Part shown: positions 45,111-56,094 of the stretch, piece after piece
Numbering within the stretch: position 1 is the stretch's first letter
How the letters are laid out: every line of letters begins with the position of its first letter
Assembly: GCF_001704415.2 (NCBI RefSeq)
Contig: NC_030808.1
Coordinates: forward strand, 133,563,089 to 133,627,088
Length of the DNA stretch: 64,000 nt
Direction: 5' to 3'
DNA from: Capra hircus
Taxonomy: Eukaryota > Chordata > Mammalia > Artiodactyla > Bovidae
Program-made: the position numbers and the translations under genes
Notes under the pieces: model-generated
Seen by the model: only the letters and a program-made list of their open reading frames with translations
Told to the model about the DNA's origin: nothing
Databases searched by the model: none

Positions 45111-45425
45111 CTCAGATAAAGAGACGTAGATGCCTGCCCTGGAGGAGCTCACAGTGTACAGGAGAAGGCAGGAGGTTAAGCAAATAATTGCGCAAAAATG
45201 CTAAGGGGATCTAAGAGAAATACAGAAAAGACTGGGGCGCAGGGAGGTAGTCAGTACTCCCAGAGAGAGAGGTTGAGAATGAAGTGAGGAGGGAGCCAAA
45301 GAAGATAAGTTTGGAAAGTAAACAGTGGATGGCATTGGAGCCAAGTGTGGAGGCATTGGAGGTTGAGTGTCAACAGGGACCAGGAAGGAAGGCAGGGGGA
45401 GCACTGTGAGGGGAGGGAAGAGTCA
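45111..45425. repeat. ancient interspersed repeat, third (partial) copy
   Basis: 'gccctggaggagctcacagt' (45135-45154) followed by an 'aagcaaataattg' block resembles the 5' part of the same dispersed ancient element seen at 9.7 and 16.95 kb (upstream portion). The similarity is weak after 45250. Confidence 0.4.
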
Positions 45426-46440
45426 GGTCAGCTATCTGAGAGTCAGCTCATGCCAGGAAGTAGATGCCTAGTCATGGATTCCTGGAAAAGGGCCTGACTT
45501 GTGCCCTATCAGCCCCACCCTGGAAGGTAACAGTAGCTCTTGTAAGAGGCTGGATTGGTATGAGGATCAACCCCACCATGTAGTAAATTGGACATTTGGT
45601 CATACGGGATGTGTCTTCTGGTCAAGCAAACAGACCTCTGGAAACTCACAGGCCCATTGCCAAAGCTCTTTCAGGCCGGGATATGAAGTTGTACGGGCAT
45701 TTACCTTCCGAAGTATAGTTCTCCCTTAGAGCCCAGTCCGGCTATAGTCTAGGCTTGGTGGGGGAGCTTTCACACTTGTAAGGAGGACATCTCAAACTGT
45801 CAGTGAACTCAAGAGAGGTTCATTCCTCCCAAGAGAGGCTGCTGCTGGTAAAGTGTTGAAAGGGTTTCTTCAGTGAAACCCACCCATTTTCCAAGTGGGG
45901 CCCACCCAGGGGCATGTTAATTCCACCCAGTGGAAATAGACAAGGGTGCCTTCCCTGACTACCATTTCCTAGCAGGGGTGGAAAACAGGAAAAAAGAACA
46001 TGTGCTCCTGCATCTAGGAGAAAAATCCAACCTAGTCTGTGTCCCTTTTCCAGGCTCCTATGATGTTGGGCAAACTTGTTCTGTAGTGAAGGTACAAGAA
46101 TCTGGGAGGCTGATGAAGAGAAGCCCAGAGGAATTCCTTCTGGGCAAGAGCAGAACAGTGGTTGATGGGTCCCTGTGTCTAGGGTCTCAGAGATGCCAAC
46201 CTTTCCTCTAGACCAGGGTCTGCTCATTGCCCAGACAGCCTTGCCCTCATCACCCTCATATCACTTGCTCAGTGGGAAGAGCACTCAGGAGAAAGGGCTG
46301 CATGGCTTTGGGCTGAGTGAAGGGTCAAAGCATTTCTACAGACACCTGTTTCTCTCCCTTCTGCTGGTAACAGATTCTGACTCTTCCCAGGACTGGAACT
46401 GAGATCAAGTTGGACCAATCTCAAATCTTATGGAAATTCT
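45426..46440. other. unassigned, probably single-copy DNA
   Basis: About 1 kb. Frames of up to 135 aa on both strands overlap each other; none looks like a known protein, and there are no paired splice sites that I would defend. Confidence 0.3.
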
Positions 46441-46704
46441 GGGGCAAAGAAGATAAAGAGTTGCAGATGACATCGTGATACCAACCCAGGGTTCTTGGCC
46501 TTCCCAATCAATAGAAGTTGGCTAGAGGCCAGGCAAGAAATTCAGGCAAGGCCCTTTTTGGGTCCCTGATGCAGCAGTGGGGAGCGAGAACAAACAAGAG
46601 TTTCCTTTGCTTGCTCATTTACTGAGGGGTGGTGAACTTGCTCCTTCTGTGGCATGAGGGCAGGGGTATCTTAGGTGTTTTGCGCTCTTCTTTGATGGTG
46701 GTAA

Positions 46705-46796
46705 GTGCAGGGAGCAAAAGCAGGATACTGAACGTGCCCCCTGCAGGGCACGAAATGCAGGGGGCACGTTCAGTATCCTGCTTTTGCTCCCTGCAC
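46705..46796. repeat. perfect 41-bp inverted repeat with 10-base spacer
   Basis: The left arm 46705-46745 (starting 'gtgcagggagcaaaagcagg') is the exact reverse complement of the right arm 46756-46796 (ending 'cctgcttttgctccctgcac'). The spacer is 'gggcacgaaa'. Bases outside the arms do not pair. A degenerate copy of the right-arm end follows at about 46797-46815 ('cctgattttgctcctggct'), suggesting that the right arm is the original and the left arm the inverted duplicate. Confidence 0.97.
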
Positions 46797-47155
46797 CCTG
46801 ATTTTGCTCCTGGCTCTTCAGGTGGCAGTAGCTTTCTGGTCTTTTTGTATCTTTTGTCCAGAATTGCTCCAACTGCCCAAGCATGCAGTTACTTTTAGTC
46901 CCATATAGTTTATTTGTGTGTCATTGCATGAGCTGTGTCCAGGTGCAGGTGCTGCAGCCTTGCAGCAAAGGGTTCTGCTTCCCCGTCTCAATCTGAGAAG
47001 GACTCTGGTTCCTGCTGCTGCTGAGATGTGTGGAACAGCCTAGTCCTACATCCAGATTCTGAAGCTGGCTTTTCCTTCCTGGGTTCTGGGAGCTACCTCA
47101 GGATCCTTCCAGTCAGTCACACACACAAACTCCCCTTCTTTCCATAGTGTTTTTT

Positions 47156-47178
47156 CCTTCTTCTTCTTCTTCTTCTTT
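47156..47178 (+). repeat. (TTC)n microsatellite
   Basis: About seven TTC units followed by a T-run and C-run ('tttttccccc'). Confidence 0.9.
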
Positions 47179-47189
47179 TTTTTTCCCCC

Positions 47190-48288
47190 TGCTTGAGTCA
47201 GTCAGAATTGGTTTCTGTTGTTGCAGCAAAATCTTGGCTGATACAGAAATTGGTTCCAGAAATTAGTTGTTGGCAGCAGGCCCTCGGGGTTTGCGGAATT
47301 GGTCATGAGCCCAGATGGAATGCGTAAGTAGACAGAGAAGGAATATTGACTGGGTTACCTGTTGTGCTCACCTGAGATGCCACGAGCCCAGTGAAGGTGC
47401 AGTCCTGCTGCAGAGCATGGAAGGAGGCAAGCCGTGGACACGATGGGTCCGTGGCAGAGCATCTGATAGCATAAAGAATGTCCTACCCTAAGCTCAAACA
47501 AAAATCTATCCTTAAAGTAAATAATTTCTCATCTGTAACTGAAGCATCTTTAAAAATTCTGAAGATTGTATCTCTTGTTTCTGAATGACAGCACTCCATA
47601 ATTCACAATCTCATGGATCTGGGGCATGAAGGAGGGAGCTTATGATACAGGGATGGAGAACTCTGAGCACCAGAGGATTTGAGGACCCTGATTCTGCAAT
47701 CCCTTCTGAAATACACACTCACCCTGCCCCTGGGTTGCTTGTAGAAGAGGCTGACAGTTTGCACCCACCTCACTGTTTGTCTCTGAATAAGCAGGAGTTG
47801 GATTTGACATGGCCTGGGGTGAAATGGATAATCAGGATACAAAAGAAAAGATTGTGCCTGGATGTATTGTAACTCCAGCATTTTGGGTAACTTGGGGGCA
47901 TACGATTTGAGAGTTAACTAATGAGGGTGAAATATAATTTTAAATGAGGCAGAATATATTGTCATAGGTGAGCCCATCAAATTCTGTTCCTGCTGTGTGT
48001 CTCCTTGGACATCTAGCTGGGTTCCAACAATTGGATTCTTTTATTAATGAAAATTTCTCCTGAAGATTGGCACATGCTGGGTGGAACCAAAGGGCCAGAT
48101 AGCTCTGCAGCAATGCAGAGAAGGAAATTCAAAGACTCACTTTCTTGTTATATCCCTTGACAAGACCCCAAAGACTCCTATCTCCCTTGCCTTGAAGAAG
48201 AGATAGTAACGGAAATGCCAGAATCTTTTAAAAATGCGTTATGGATAGTCCCCTCTGGGCCAATACTGTGTATAGAGCTCAATAAAAA
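47190..48288 (+). mobile_element. possible MLT1-type LTR end plus internal region, decayed
   Basis: 47190-47245 resembles the end of a MaLR LTR ('gaattggtttctgttgttgc', 'gctgatacag' 47237-47246). It is followed by 'aaattggttccagaaattag' (47246-47265), where such elements have their primer-binding region. The following kilobase is unassigned but may be the internal region; frame 47642-47872 is not a recognised protein. Interrupted at 48289 by an L1. Confidence 0.4.
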
Positions 48289-48609
48289 TGGGCCCTTGGG
48301 CAGGAGTATGGACTGAGACACAGAGAACAGACCATGGACACAGGGGGGAAGGATAAGGTAGGATGAATTGAGAGAGTAGTACATGTAAAGAGATCTCATG
48401 TGTAAAAGAGATAGCTAGCGGGAAGCAGCTGGATAACACAGGGAGCTCAGTTTGATGCTCCCATATAAGAGGGAGGGGATGCGCGTATACGTATACATAA
48501 GTATATAATCAACTATATATACTTACAGTTGATTCACTTTGTTGTACAGCAGAAACTAAGACAACATTGTAAAGCAATTATTCCCCAATTTTAAAAAGTG
48601 GGCCCTTGG
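48289..48609 (+). mobile_element. L1 3' end, sense, perfect 11-bp target duplication
   Basis: Body 48300-48598: ORF2-end text, 'tggataacacagggagctca' (48430-48449), 'ttgattcactttgttgtaca' (48529-48548), 'agcagaaactaagacaacat' (48548-48567) and a short A-rich end. Flanked by 'tgggcccttgg' at 48289-48299 and 48599-48609. 5'-truncated to about 300 bases. Confidence 0.95.
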
Positions 48610-50546
48610 TATCCTTGAGGATGGAAGAATCTTAGAATGGCATAGCCCAGGGCACAACTGGAAGCAAAGCAGCTGTGGTTCTTGTAATAGACAGCTTTGT
48701 AAGTGTGGTTGGGACTCAGTGAAGAGTCTTATGCCCAGTAATAACTAGTTGTGATCAGTCAGTCATGCATTCACAGAGACTGTGACCACCTCAGCGTCTG
48801 TATCACTCAAGTCAGGCTAGGTTATGTTGCAGTAACAAACAACTTCTGTAATATCAGTTACTTAAAATAACAAAGATTTAAATCTCTCTCACTCAACACC
48901 ATTTTTGACTGGAGTTACCCAGAGGAGGGGGTTAGAGAGGACAGCAGTTTTCATAGGTTCATATGGGCCCAAGCAGATGAAGTAGCCACTATGTCAAATC
49001 ATGCTGGTCACACCCTGGAGGAAGAGATCTGGAGGGTCTCGCACTAAACCTCAATGGAGCTATATATATATGATTCCTCCCTGGGCAGAAGTAGTCTCAC
49101 AGTCCCATCCAACCAATAGGAAGCCAGGAAACACTGTCCACTGTGTACTTAAAAGTGGAAAGCTGAAAATAATTGGGAGACAAAACTAATTCTGACTACT
49201 ATCCTACCCACTTGAACATCACACAACACCTTGACAAGGTAGGTGGTTCTAGTAGCATCTGTTGGTCCCACCAAGAAGTGAGGGCATCTCCACTAAGTGA
49301 TAACCCTCCCCAGAGGCCAGTTCAGCCTAGAAGAATAGATGAGTGTCAAGGTCTGGGTACTGGGCTCAAGAGAAAAACAAACAAACAAACAAAAAATCTC
49401 CTCTGGACACATCTTAGCAAACTCTTTCATGAATAAGAATGATTCCCATACATGTGTGTCTTCATTTCTTTATCCATCCAGCCTGTGGTGTCCCTCCCCA
49501 GTGCCAAGCCCTCAATACACTTACAAATATGAAGGGACCTCATCTTCCTGAACCACAGTCTCCTTTGGTTGTCACTGCAGAGCTCTGCCCTTGGGGAAGG
49601 AATGGATGGGAATAAGGCCTCATGTCCTGGCCAGGGATCCCAACTCACGGTAGGAAAGGGGACTTCCCTGTCTCAAATGGCTACAGTGGTATTAGCCCAG
49701 AGGTAGGCAGCATGGAGGTGGGCAGCCTCAGGACCAATGTTGGGGTTTGGCCCTCTAGTTTCCTGCCCAGGTGGTGGGGAGCCATTAGATATTTCTGAGG
49801 AAGAAACAGAGGTTTCTAGATTGGTGGCTTAACTCCTGATGGTCAAAAGCTGGGTTGCTTGCTCTTAGTAGTAATTGAATTTTCCTCTGAGCATGCTAAG
49901 GACACTGGCATGACATGGCATGGGGCAGGTTTTCTAGCCTAAAGTTCCCCTCGGTAAGGCTCAGACTCTTGTCAGACCATGCATACACCCTGAAGCCACT
50001 GCAGTCCCAGGAAGAACAGCCTGGCACAGTGAACGTGGAGCCCCGGGCAGCCTGCAGGAAGGTCATGACATTGTGGCGTGTGCTGTCAGCCAGCTCCTGA
50101 GTGGCACCCACTCAGGGCTAGAAGCAGAAATGGCTGGTCCAGGTCAATTGGAGATTGATTTACTTGACATGTCCATGTTATATGTCTATTGGATTTCCAC
50201 AGATGGCTGATCTTTAGTTGATATCACAGTGGACAGAAGGAGAGTGATGAGATGGGCTGTTTGCTCAGACCCTGGCTGCCATAGCCCTCCCCTGTAACTG
50301 AACTATTTAACCCTTGCAGGTCCTTGATACTGGACAGGTCTTCCAGTCTCAGGGACCATGTCCAGCTCCAGGCTAGTGCTCTGTAAGGAGCCTGGGTCTG
50401 TGATTTGTTGACTTGGGATTTCATCAGTCTGATTGTGGTACCATCTCAAGTGTCCTGGATTACAAAACTGGGGCATTCATCCCTTTTCTAGGATCAACCT
50501 TTCTATCTTCTTTTGCCTCCACAGTCACCAGCCTTATTCTCTAGAG
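48610..50546. other. mostly unassigned; ancient repeat near 48.8-49.1 kb, (CAAA)n
   Basis: 48820-48900 ('ggttatgttgcagtaacaaa') begins a mammal-wide ancient repeat whose family I cannot name; it may run to about 49150. A (CAAA)n-like tract lies at 49375-49396. The rest shows no recognised element and no supported exon. Confidence 0.35.
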
Positions 50547-50726
50547 CAGGGGTCCCCAACCTTTCTGGCACCAGGGACCAGTTTTGTGGAAGGCAATTTT
50601 TTCATGGGCTGGGGAAGGGGGATAATTCAAGTGCATTACATTTATTGTGCACTTTATTTCCAGTTTTATTATGTCAGCTCCACCTCAGATCATCAGGCAT
50701 TAGATCCTGGAGGCTGGGGACCCCTG
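50547..50726 (+). mobile_element. short hAT DNA transposon with terminal inverted repeats
   Basis: Left terminus 'caggggtccccaacctttct' (50547-50566) and right terminus 'ggctggggacccctg' (50712-50726) are inverted repeats over about 15 bases. Flanking 8-mers 'ctctagag' (50539-50546) and 'ttctacag' (50727-50734) match at 6 of 8 positions, fitting a hAT-type 8-bp duplication. At 180 bases it is a non-autonomous deletion derivative; the exact family name is uncertain. Confidence 0.8.
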
Positions 50727-51348
50727 TTCTACAGTGAATCTCTAACTCTGGGTTCCACCTTCTCCTGACCTATGGGAGACCCTGATTGACCTCAAGTCTC
50801 CCAGAGATTTGTCCTGCCCTTAGCCTGTGTCTGGGACACTGACACCTCTCAGATTTTGTCTTGTTCTCAGCCTTTGCCTTTCTTTGACCCCCGCCTCCCC
50901 CCATCCCTGGACCAAGCCATTAATACCTGTCAGGATATTGCCCACTTGTCAGGGCCCCTTATTGCTCTGCACTTGAACATCTGTGCCCCATCTTTGTGTT
51001 GAATGTCTGTCCCATTGGAACCTCACAACCCCTGGACATATGCTTATCTCCCTGGCCTCATGGTCCAGGCTCCTAGCTCCTGCTGGGGTAGACTCAGTGC
51101 TCCCTCCTAGCTTCTTCCCACTGTCCTGCTTCCAGGAAGATACTGGAAATACTGCCTCCCACCCAATGCCACCTGCATTGATTCCATGATCTAATGGGTG
51201 TGTGCTCTGCCCTGTGTCTGTGGATTGGGTCTAAAGGGTAGGACCATCCCTCTGGACAACTACTCAGGTGCCAGCTTTATATAGGCCAGCTGAAGAGGCG
51301 TCACCACTTGCCTCTTTGAAGATACCAAGAGGGACCATATTTTATGCT
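50727..51348. other. unassigned DNA
   Basis: About 620 bases without a recognised element. Confidence 0.3.
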
Positions 51349-51586
51349 AAGAAAGCTACTGGGGCTTCCCTGGTGTCTTAGATGGTAAAGAATCTGCCTG
51401 CAATGCAGGAGACCTGGGTTCGATCCCTGGGTTGGGAAGGTTACCTGGAGAAAAGCATGGCAACCCACTCCAGTATTCTTGCCTGTGAAATCCCATGACC
51501 AGAGGAGCCTGGCGGGCTACAGTCCATTGGGTTGCAAAGAATGAGACATGACTTAGCAGCTAAACCACAACCACAAGAAAGCCAGC
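51349..51586 (+). mobile_element. Bov-tA SINE with probable target duplication
   Basis: Body from 51361 ('ggggcttccctggtgtctta') through 'tgggttcgatccctgggttg' (51416-51435, B box) and 'cttagcagctaaaccacaac' to 51574. Flanks 'aagaaagctact' (51349-51360) and 'aagaaagccagc' (51575-51586) agree at 10 of 12 positions. Confidence 0.93.
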
Positions 51587-52069
51587 AGGCATGTGCTTCT
51601 GGGTTGTAAGGGGTGTCTTGATGGTATCCACCGGAAGAGTGCAGACCATCCAATAGAAAGGGCTGGAGCAATGGATTCTCAATAACTGACTCTCTTTTGT
51701 ACTTGATTATCTAATGCCATGTTACAAATATTTGTAGAGCACCTACTGTGTTAGAAACAAAACAAGACCATCCTGACTACAGGAAAGAGTGGGCGGTATC
51801 CTGAGTATCGAGTATTGAACCTTGTTCTAGTCTTAAGGCCTGGTTTTAGCATAGCACATGACATCGGGTTCAGGGTTTCTGTTTGGGCTGAAATGCGAAA
51901 TAAAAAATCAGATTGCCTGAACCCAGGTGGAAGTGGTATCGGCTACTAGCGAGATCCCAGTGAGAAGCAGAACCTTGGCAGTGAGAATCTGAATAGGCTG
52001 GTGGTTCCTCCAGGACTCTCATTGGAGACCCACCATCCTTAGGAGGCTGGCAGCGTGGAGCACCTTACA
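51587..52069. other. unassigned; small L2-like piece
   Basis: 51715-51765 ('caaatatttgtagagcacct' 51726-51745) resembles an ancient L2/DNA repeat border. The rest is unassigned. Confidence 0.35.
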
Positions 52070-52295
52070 AGTATGGATTCTGAACGCAGATGAACCTGGG
52101 ATACAGACTCACCTCCATCACTCACTAGGTTTACAATTTGGACAGTTTACCTAATCTTTTTGTTCTTTAGTTTCCTCACTTTGTAAAGTGAAAACTCAAA
52201 TACTTGGGTTACACGAATTGAGATAACATATGCCAAACAGCATAGTGCCTGGAAAAGAGTAAACCTTCAGTAAATGGCAACTACTAAATTTAATG
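52070..52295 (+). mobile_element. MIR SINE, sense
   Basis: tRNA-related part 'atgaacctgggatacagact' (52091-52110), 'tcactcactaggtttacaat' (52118-52137), core 'ttagtttcctcactttgtaa' (52167-52186), and end 'catagtgcctggaaaagagt' (52241-52260) followed by 'cttcagtaaatgg'. Complete MIR layout, diverged. Confidence 0.8.
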
Positions 52296-52649
52296 TTTCC
52301 AACCTTGTATGATTGGAATTTGATTTAATCAGGAAGGAAGCAACTTCCTTTTACTGTCTTGCCTGCTCAGTCTTCTGTCACCTGATGCTTGAACCTGACC
52401 TTTCCTAAGCCTGAGGAAGGATCCGCTCTCTGGGTCCTGGCCAACCCACTGTTTGGTTCTTCCCTCTACCCACTGGGCCCCAGCTCTGGCAGCTGCCAAA
52501 CCTTGCCCACAGAGTGTCAAGACCTTTCTTTTGTGCTCCCTAGTCCTTGAAGATGTCTTGACGGTGCATTTGAACTCTACCATCACAGGTTAGTCATCTA
52601 ACCTAAAGGATTTTGTGAGTTTCCTTTTAAAGAAAATAATAATCTAAAG
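52296..52649. other. unassigned DNA
   Basis: About 350 bases with no recognised element. Confidence 0.3.
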
Positions 52650-52903
52650 TGAATGTGTGGGGACTTTTCTGATGGTCCAGTGGTTAAGAGTCTGTCTTTC
52701 AGTGTAGAGGACCCGGGTTCCACCCCTGGTCGGGGAACTAAGATCCCACATCCTGTGGAGAAACTAAGCCTACAGGCCACAACTAGAGAGTCCATACACT
52801 GCAAAGAGGGATCCCACATGATGCACTGAAAATTCCATATGCCACGACTAAGACTCGATGCAGCCAACTAAATAAATATTTTTGTAAAAAATGAATGTGT
52901 GGG
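52650..52903 (+). mobile_element. CHR-type tRNA SINE, sense, perfect 12-bp target duplication
   Basis: Body 52662-52891: head 'ggtccagtggttaagagtct' (52674-52693), B box in 'gggttccacccctggtcggg' (52714-52733), 'aactaagatcccacatcctg' (52737-52756) and an A-rich 3' end. Flanked by 'tgaatgtgtggg' at 52650-52661 and 52892-52903. Confidence 0.93.
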
Positions 52904-55374
52904 TTGAGAGGAGTGGAAAGATCATAAAGTCACTGACAAACCATGGGAAGATCATGCTGACACCCACCTCCCCGCCCCCATTTCAATGAAGAGTTTGGTT
53001 TTGCAGCTCTACCTTCATTCCCTTTGTGAATCTAAGTTGGGCCTTATGCAGTCTATCCCACTCAGTGCTAATTAGATGTGCATGCAAACTATCACTTTCA
53101 CACCCTCTCTTCTTTTGTGCAACATAAGCATTTAATTGTCTAATAAGGGTGTTTGTAAGATAATCAAAAGGAGAGAAATCACAGCAAGGCCTAGGAGGAT
53201 GGAGAATCTGACAGTGCTGGGGAACATGGGATGGCAAGCTGGTGCCCCCACCCACTCCCAACTCTGATCCCTACTGGTGTGTGTGTACACCAAGGTTCAA
53301 GGTTCAAGAATTCCACCTGGTCAGCCACTCCACACACAAACTCAGCTCCAAACTCCTTCATGCCAAATTAGGGATCACTCTCCTGTCTTTCTTATCTTCC
53401 CCTCACATCTTTCTTCTTCCCCTTTGAAATACACTGAAGAGAAGCCTTCTGTGTTATGTTCCATTGTTATTGGTACTTCACATTCATTCATTAAAAAAAT
53501 GTTCATCAGGAGCCTTCTCTGATCTAAAGATACTGGTTATGTCAAGGTGAGTAGCCTTGAGCTGAAGGCTTTGTATGTTTGACCATATTGAGCACAGGGG
53601 AGAATACAAGGTGTGCTCAACAAATACCTTCCGCTGATTGTCTTAATGTTCCTGTCCTTGACCTTGAGAAAAATGATCATCATTTCTCAGATGATCATGA
53701 AAAAGGAGGCCTGTCCCTATTACAAGGGGTGGATGCACACCACATGCCCTGCGCTGGGGAGTCCACACGACTATTCTCCTATCTCCTTTTTGGCCCTTCC
53801 CTGCCCTTTGCTTTCTACCAGAGACACGGTCACTCAACAAGATTTTGCTGAGAAACAGCTCTCAGTGTAGGGCTGGAACCACAGATACAAGACAAATGGA
53901 TGAACAGCAAACATCCGCCAGAACATGAACATGCGGAAACATGTGAAAGACAGGCCGCCTCACCCACCTCCCACTGGGCCAGGCAGACAGTGGGGGCTTT
54001 CTGCTTTCCTGTTTCCCTATCATTTATAGCAGCATCTGTGAGCTCCTAGTAGTGTGGTCTTTTTGCTCTCTTGACACCGTTTTTCTCATGTCAGCATCTT
54101 AGGATGGACACTCGTCTTGAGTTCTAATTCTGCAGTGCACCTCACTTAACCTTGTACCCCATTCATCTCATAACAACCATGGCTGACAGGAGAGGAAAAG
54201 GCTCTGCCTGGCAGGTTTTGTTCTGTGTTGAGATGACGGAAGATGGGTGTGCACTGGAGCGAGAGCTGTCCCTTGGGATGGAAATGGTCTGCTGTACGCT
54301 GTCACTGACAGAGTGTCTCTCCTACGACAGCCCCTCCCCAGGCCAGACTCTGACTCTAGAACACCTCCTCCCCTGCTGGCTTCCTGGGTCCGGCTCCAAT
54401 CAGAGCTTGGGCTGCCCTGTTTATCCCCTGCATGCATCTCCCCCGCTTTCCTTTGCCCTTCAGAAGTCGCCCGAGGACCCTAATGATTCTCCGCTTCCAA
54501 GTGGAACAGGGACAGGAAATCTGGTGCTCATCCACTCCCGCTGAGACACAGCTGTTCCTGCTCAGTGGGTAGAGAGCCAGGCTCACCACTTCAGAAGAGC
54601 GAACTTAGGTGCCACTGACTTCTGCCAGCGGGACGATGAGATGTCTACATCCCACTGAAGGACATGCCCAGATCCTTCCTGGTTACGTGGTGAGCAAAAA
54701 TCTGTTGCTGAAGTCTGCTGCCTTGGCAGTCTCCAGGCTGCAAGTTCATGGAGAGACCAAGAGCCAGGAAATGAGTTAGCGAGCAGTGTGGCTGCAGGCA
54801 GACTCGAAGAGTCTGGCACAGGAAGAACTCAGAGACAGATTCATCCAGCCACTAGACAGGGCCTCACTACATTGGCTCAGAGCAGAAGAAGGATGGGCGA
54901 GACACAGAGGGGCATAAAGAATGTAGTGGGGATTCCAGGCCTCCTCTGTGACCACACGCAGGGGCTCGTCTCCTCTTGAGGTTCTCTCTTTCCGAAGATT
55001 CCTGCTGTCACTGCATCTGGGGTCATTCATCCTGCCACCCCCTTGCTTTGCTGCAGGGCGCCAGCTTTGTTATCGTGGTCACTGGTCGAGCCAGTGTTAG
55101 TTCACAGACCTCTAGAGCTGCAGATATCAGCAGAGCCCGTAAGAAATTTCTCCCTTATATTGCCAGAAACTTTTCCTCCCTACAATTTCTACCCATTTAG
55201 TCTGAATTCTGAAGCTGCAGAAAACAGGCTTCTCCTTTGTGTGACAGCCTTCCAAGTATCTGAAGGCATTCAAGAGTCACGACATCCATGTGATCCAGGC
55301 AAGTTACCCCTTGTTTCTCCAGGGACTGTTTCTAAACCCCTCTTAATCCTCCCATTTTCACTGGATGTTCATAA
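52904..55374. other. 2.5 kb of unassigned, largely single-copy-looking DNA
   Basis: 52930-53240 includes AT-rich, homeodomain-like text (e.g. 'catttaattgtctaataagg' 53130-53149) and is free of recognised repeats. 53835-53905 weakly resembles the opening of the ancient dispersed repeat. The 130-aa frame at 54152-54544 overlaps frames on both strands and has no recognisable domain. I cannot support an exon here. Confidence 0.3.
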
Positions 55375-55530
55375 CTTGCTACTGAAACTGTGGTTCGCAG
55401 ACCAATAGCATTCGCATCCCCCGGGGAGCCTGCTAGACATGCAGAATCTCAGGTCACCCAGATTTCCTGAAGCTGCCTTTTAACAGTTTCTCTGTGTGAG
55501 TTACATACATGTTAAACTTTGAGCACTGGC
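55375..55530 (+). mobile_element. MER5-like hAT-Charlie fragment
   Basis: 'ctgtggttcgcagaccaata' (55388-55407), 'ggagcctgctagacatgcag' (55424-55443), 'aatctcaggtcacccagatt' (55445-55464), 'gccttttaacagtttctctg' (55475-55494) and 'tttgagcactgg' (55518-55529) follow the MER5A layout. Terminal repeats are eroded. Confidence 0.75.
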
Positions 55531-55666
55531 ATATAGCATCTTCATAGCAACACATGTGTCCATATGTAACCCCTATCAAAACAATAGGAGAAAGATTAAT
55601 TACATTATGGCATATTTGGGCTATTAGGTTTTATGCATAGGAACAATCTAGAAAATACATAGAAAC

Positions 55667-56036
55667 CTGCTGCTGCTGCTGCTGCTGCTGCTAAGTAGCT
55701 TCAGTTGTGTCCAACTCTGTGCGACCCCATAGACGGCAGCCCACCAGGCTCCCCCGTCCCTGGGATTCTCCAGGCAAGAACACTGGAGTGGGTTGCCATT
55801 TCCTTCTCCAATGCATGAAAGTGAAAAGTGAAAGTGAAGTAGCTCAGTTGTGTCCAACTCTTCACGACCCCATGGACTGCAGCCCACCAAGCTCCTCTGT
55901 CCATGGGATTTTCCAGGCAAGAGTGCTGGAGTGGGGTGCCATTGCCTTCTCCAGGAAATCTTCTCAACCCAGGGATTGAACCCCGGTCTCCCGCATTGTA
56001 GGCAGACGCTTTACCATCTGAGCCACCAGGGAAGTC
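55667..56036 (-). mobile_element. composite ruminant SINE: tRNA head plus Bov-A dimer, antisense
   Basis: On the minus strand: tRNA-Glu-like head (56036 down to about 55954; 'tttaccatctgagccaccag' 56011-56030 is its reverse complement), Bov-A monomer (55953-55843), 'catgaaagtgaaaagtgaaa' linker (55814-55833), second monomer (55800-55693) and a CTG-type tail of about 26 bases (55667-55692). Standard families have the head with one monomer (Bov-tA) or two monomers with no head (Bov-A2). Confidence 0.9.
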
Positions 56037-56094
56037 CATGTTAATAATATTTATAGAGAGTTTTGACTACACCTCAGACTCTGTTCAAATCATA

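Larger units (their letters stand above)
46441..47185. other. unassigned LTR-like region containing the hairpin
   Basis: The text 'caggcaaggccctttttggg' (46542-46561) and the general make-up look like part of a retroviral LTR, but I found no matching second LTR and no clean TG...CA ends. It holds the perfect inverted repeat (46705-46796) and ends in a (TTC)n tract. Confidence 0.3.

Noticed and set aside
45820..46227. 135-aa minus-strand frame overlapping a 93-aa plus-strand frame
   Set aside because: No family resemblance and no supporting exon structure.
46441..47185. solo retroviral LTR around the hairpin
   Set aside because: No matched termini, polyadenylation arrangement or target duplication could be shown, so it is listed only as an unassigned LTR-like region.
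54152..54544. 130-aa open frame with overlapping frames on both strands
   Set aside because: No recognisable domain, signal or splice context; overlapping frames of similar size on the other strand show that the region is merely poor in stops.
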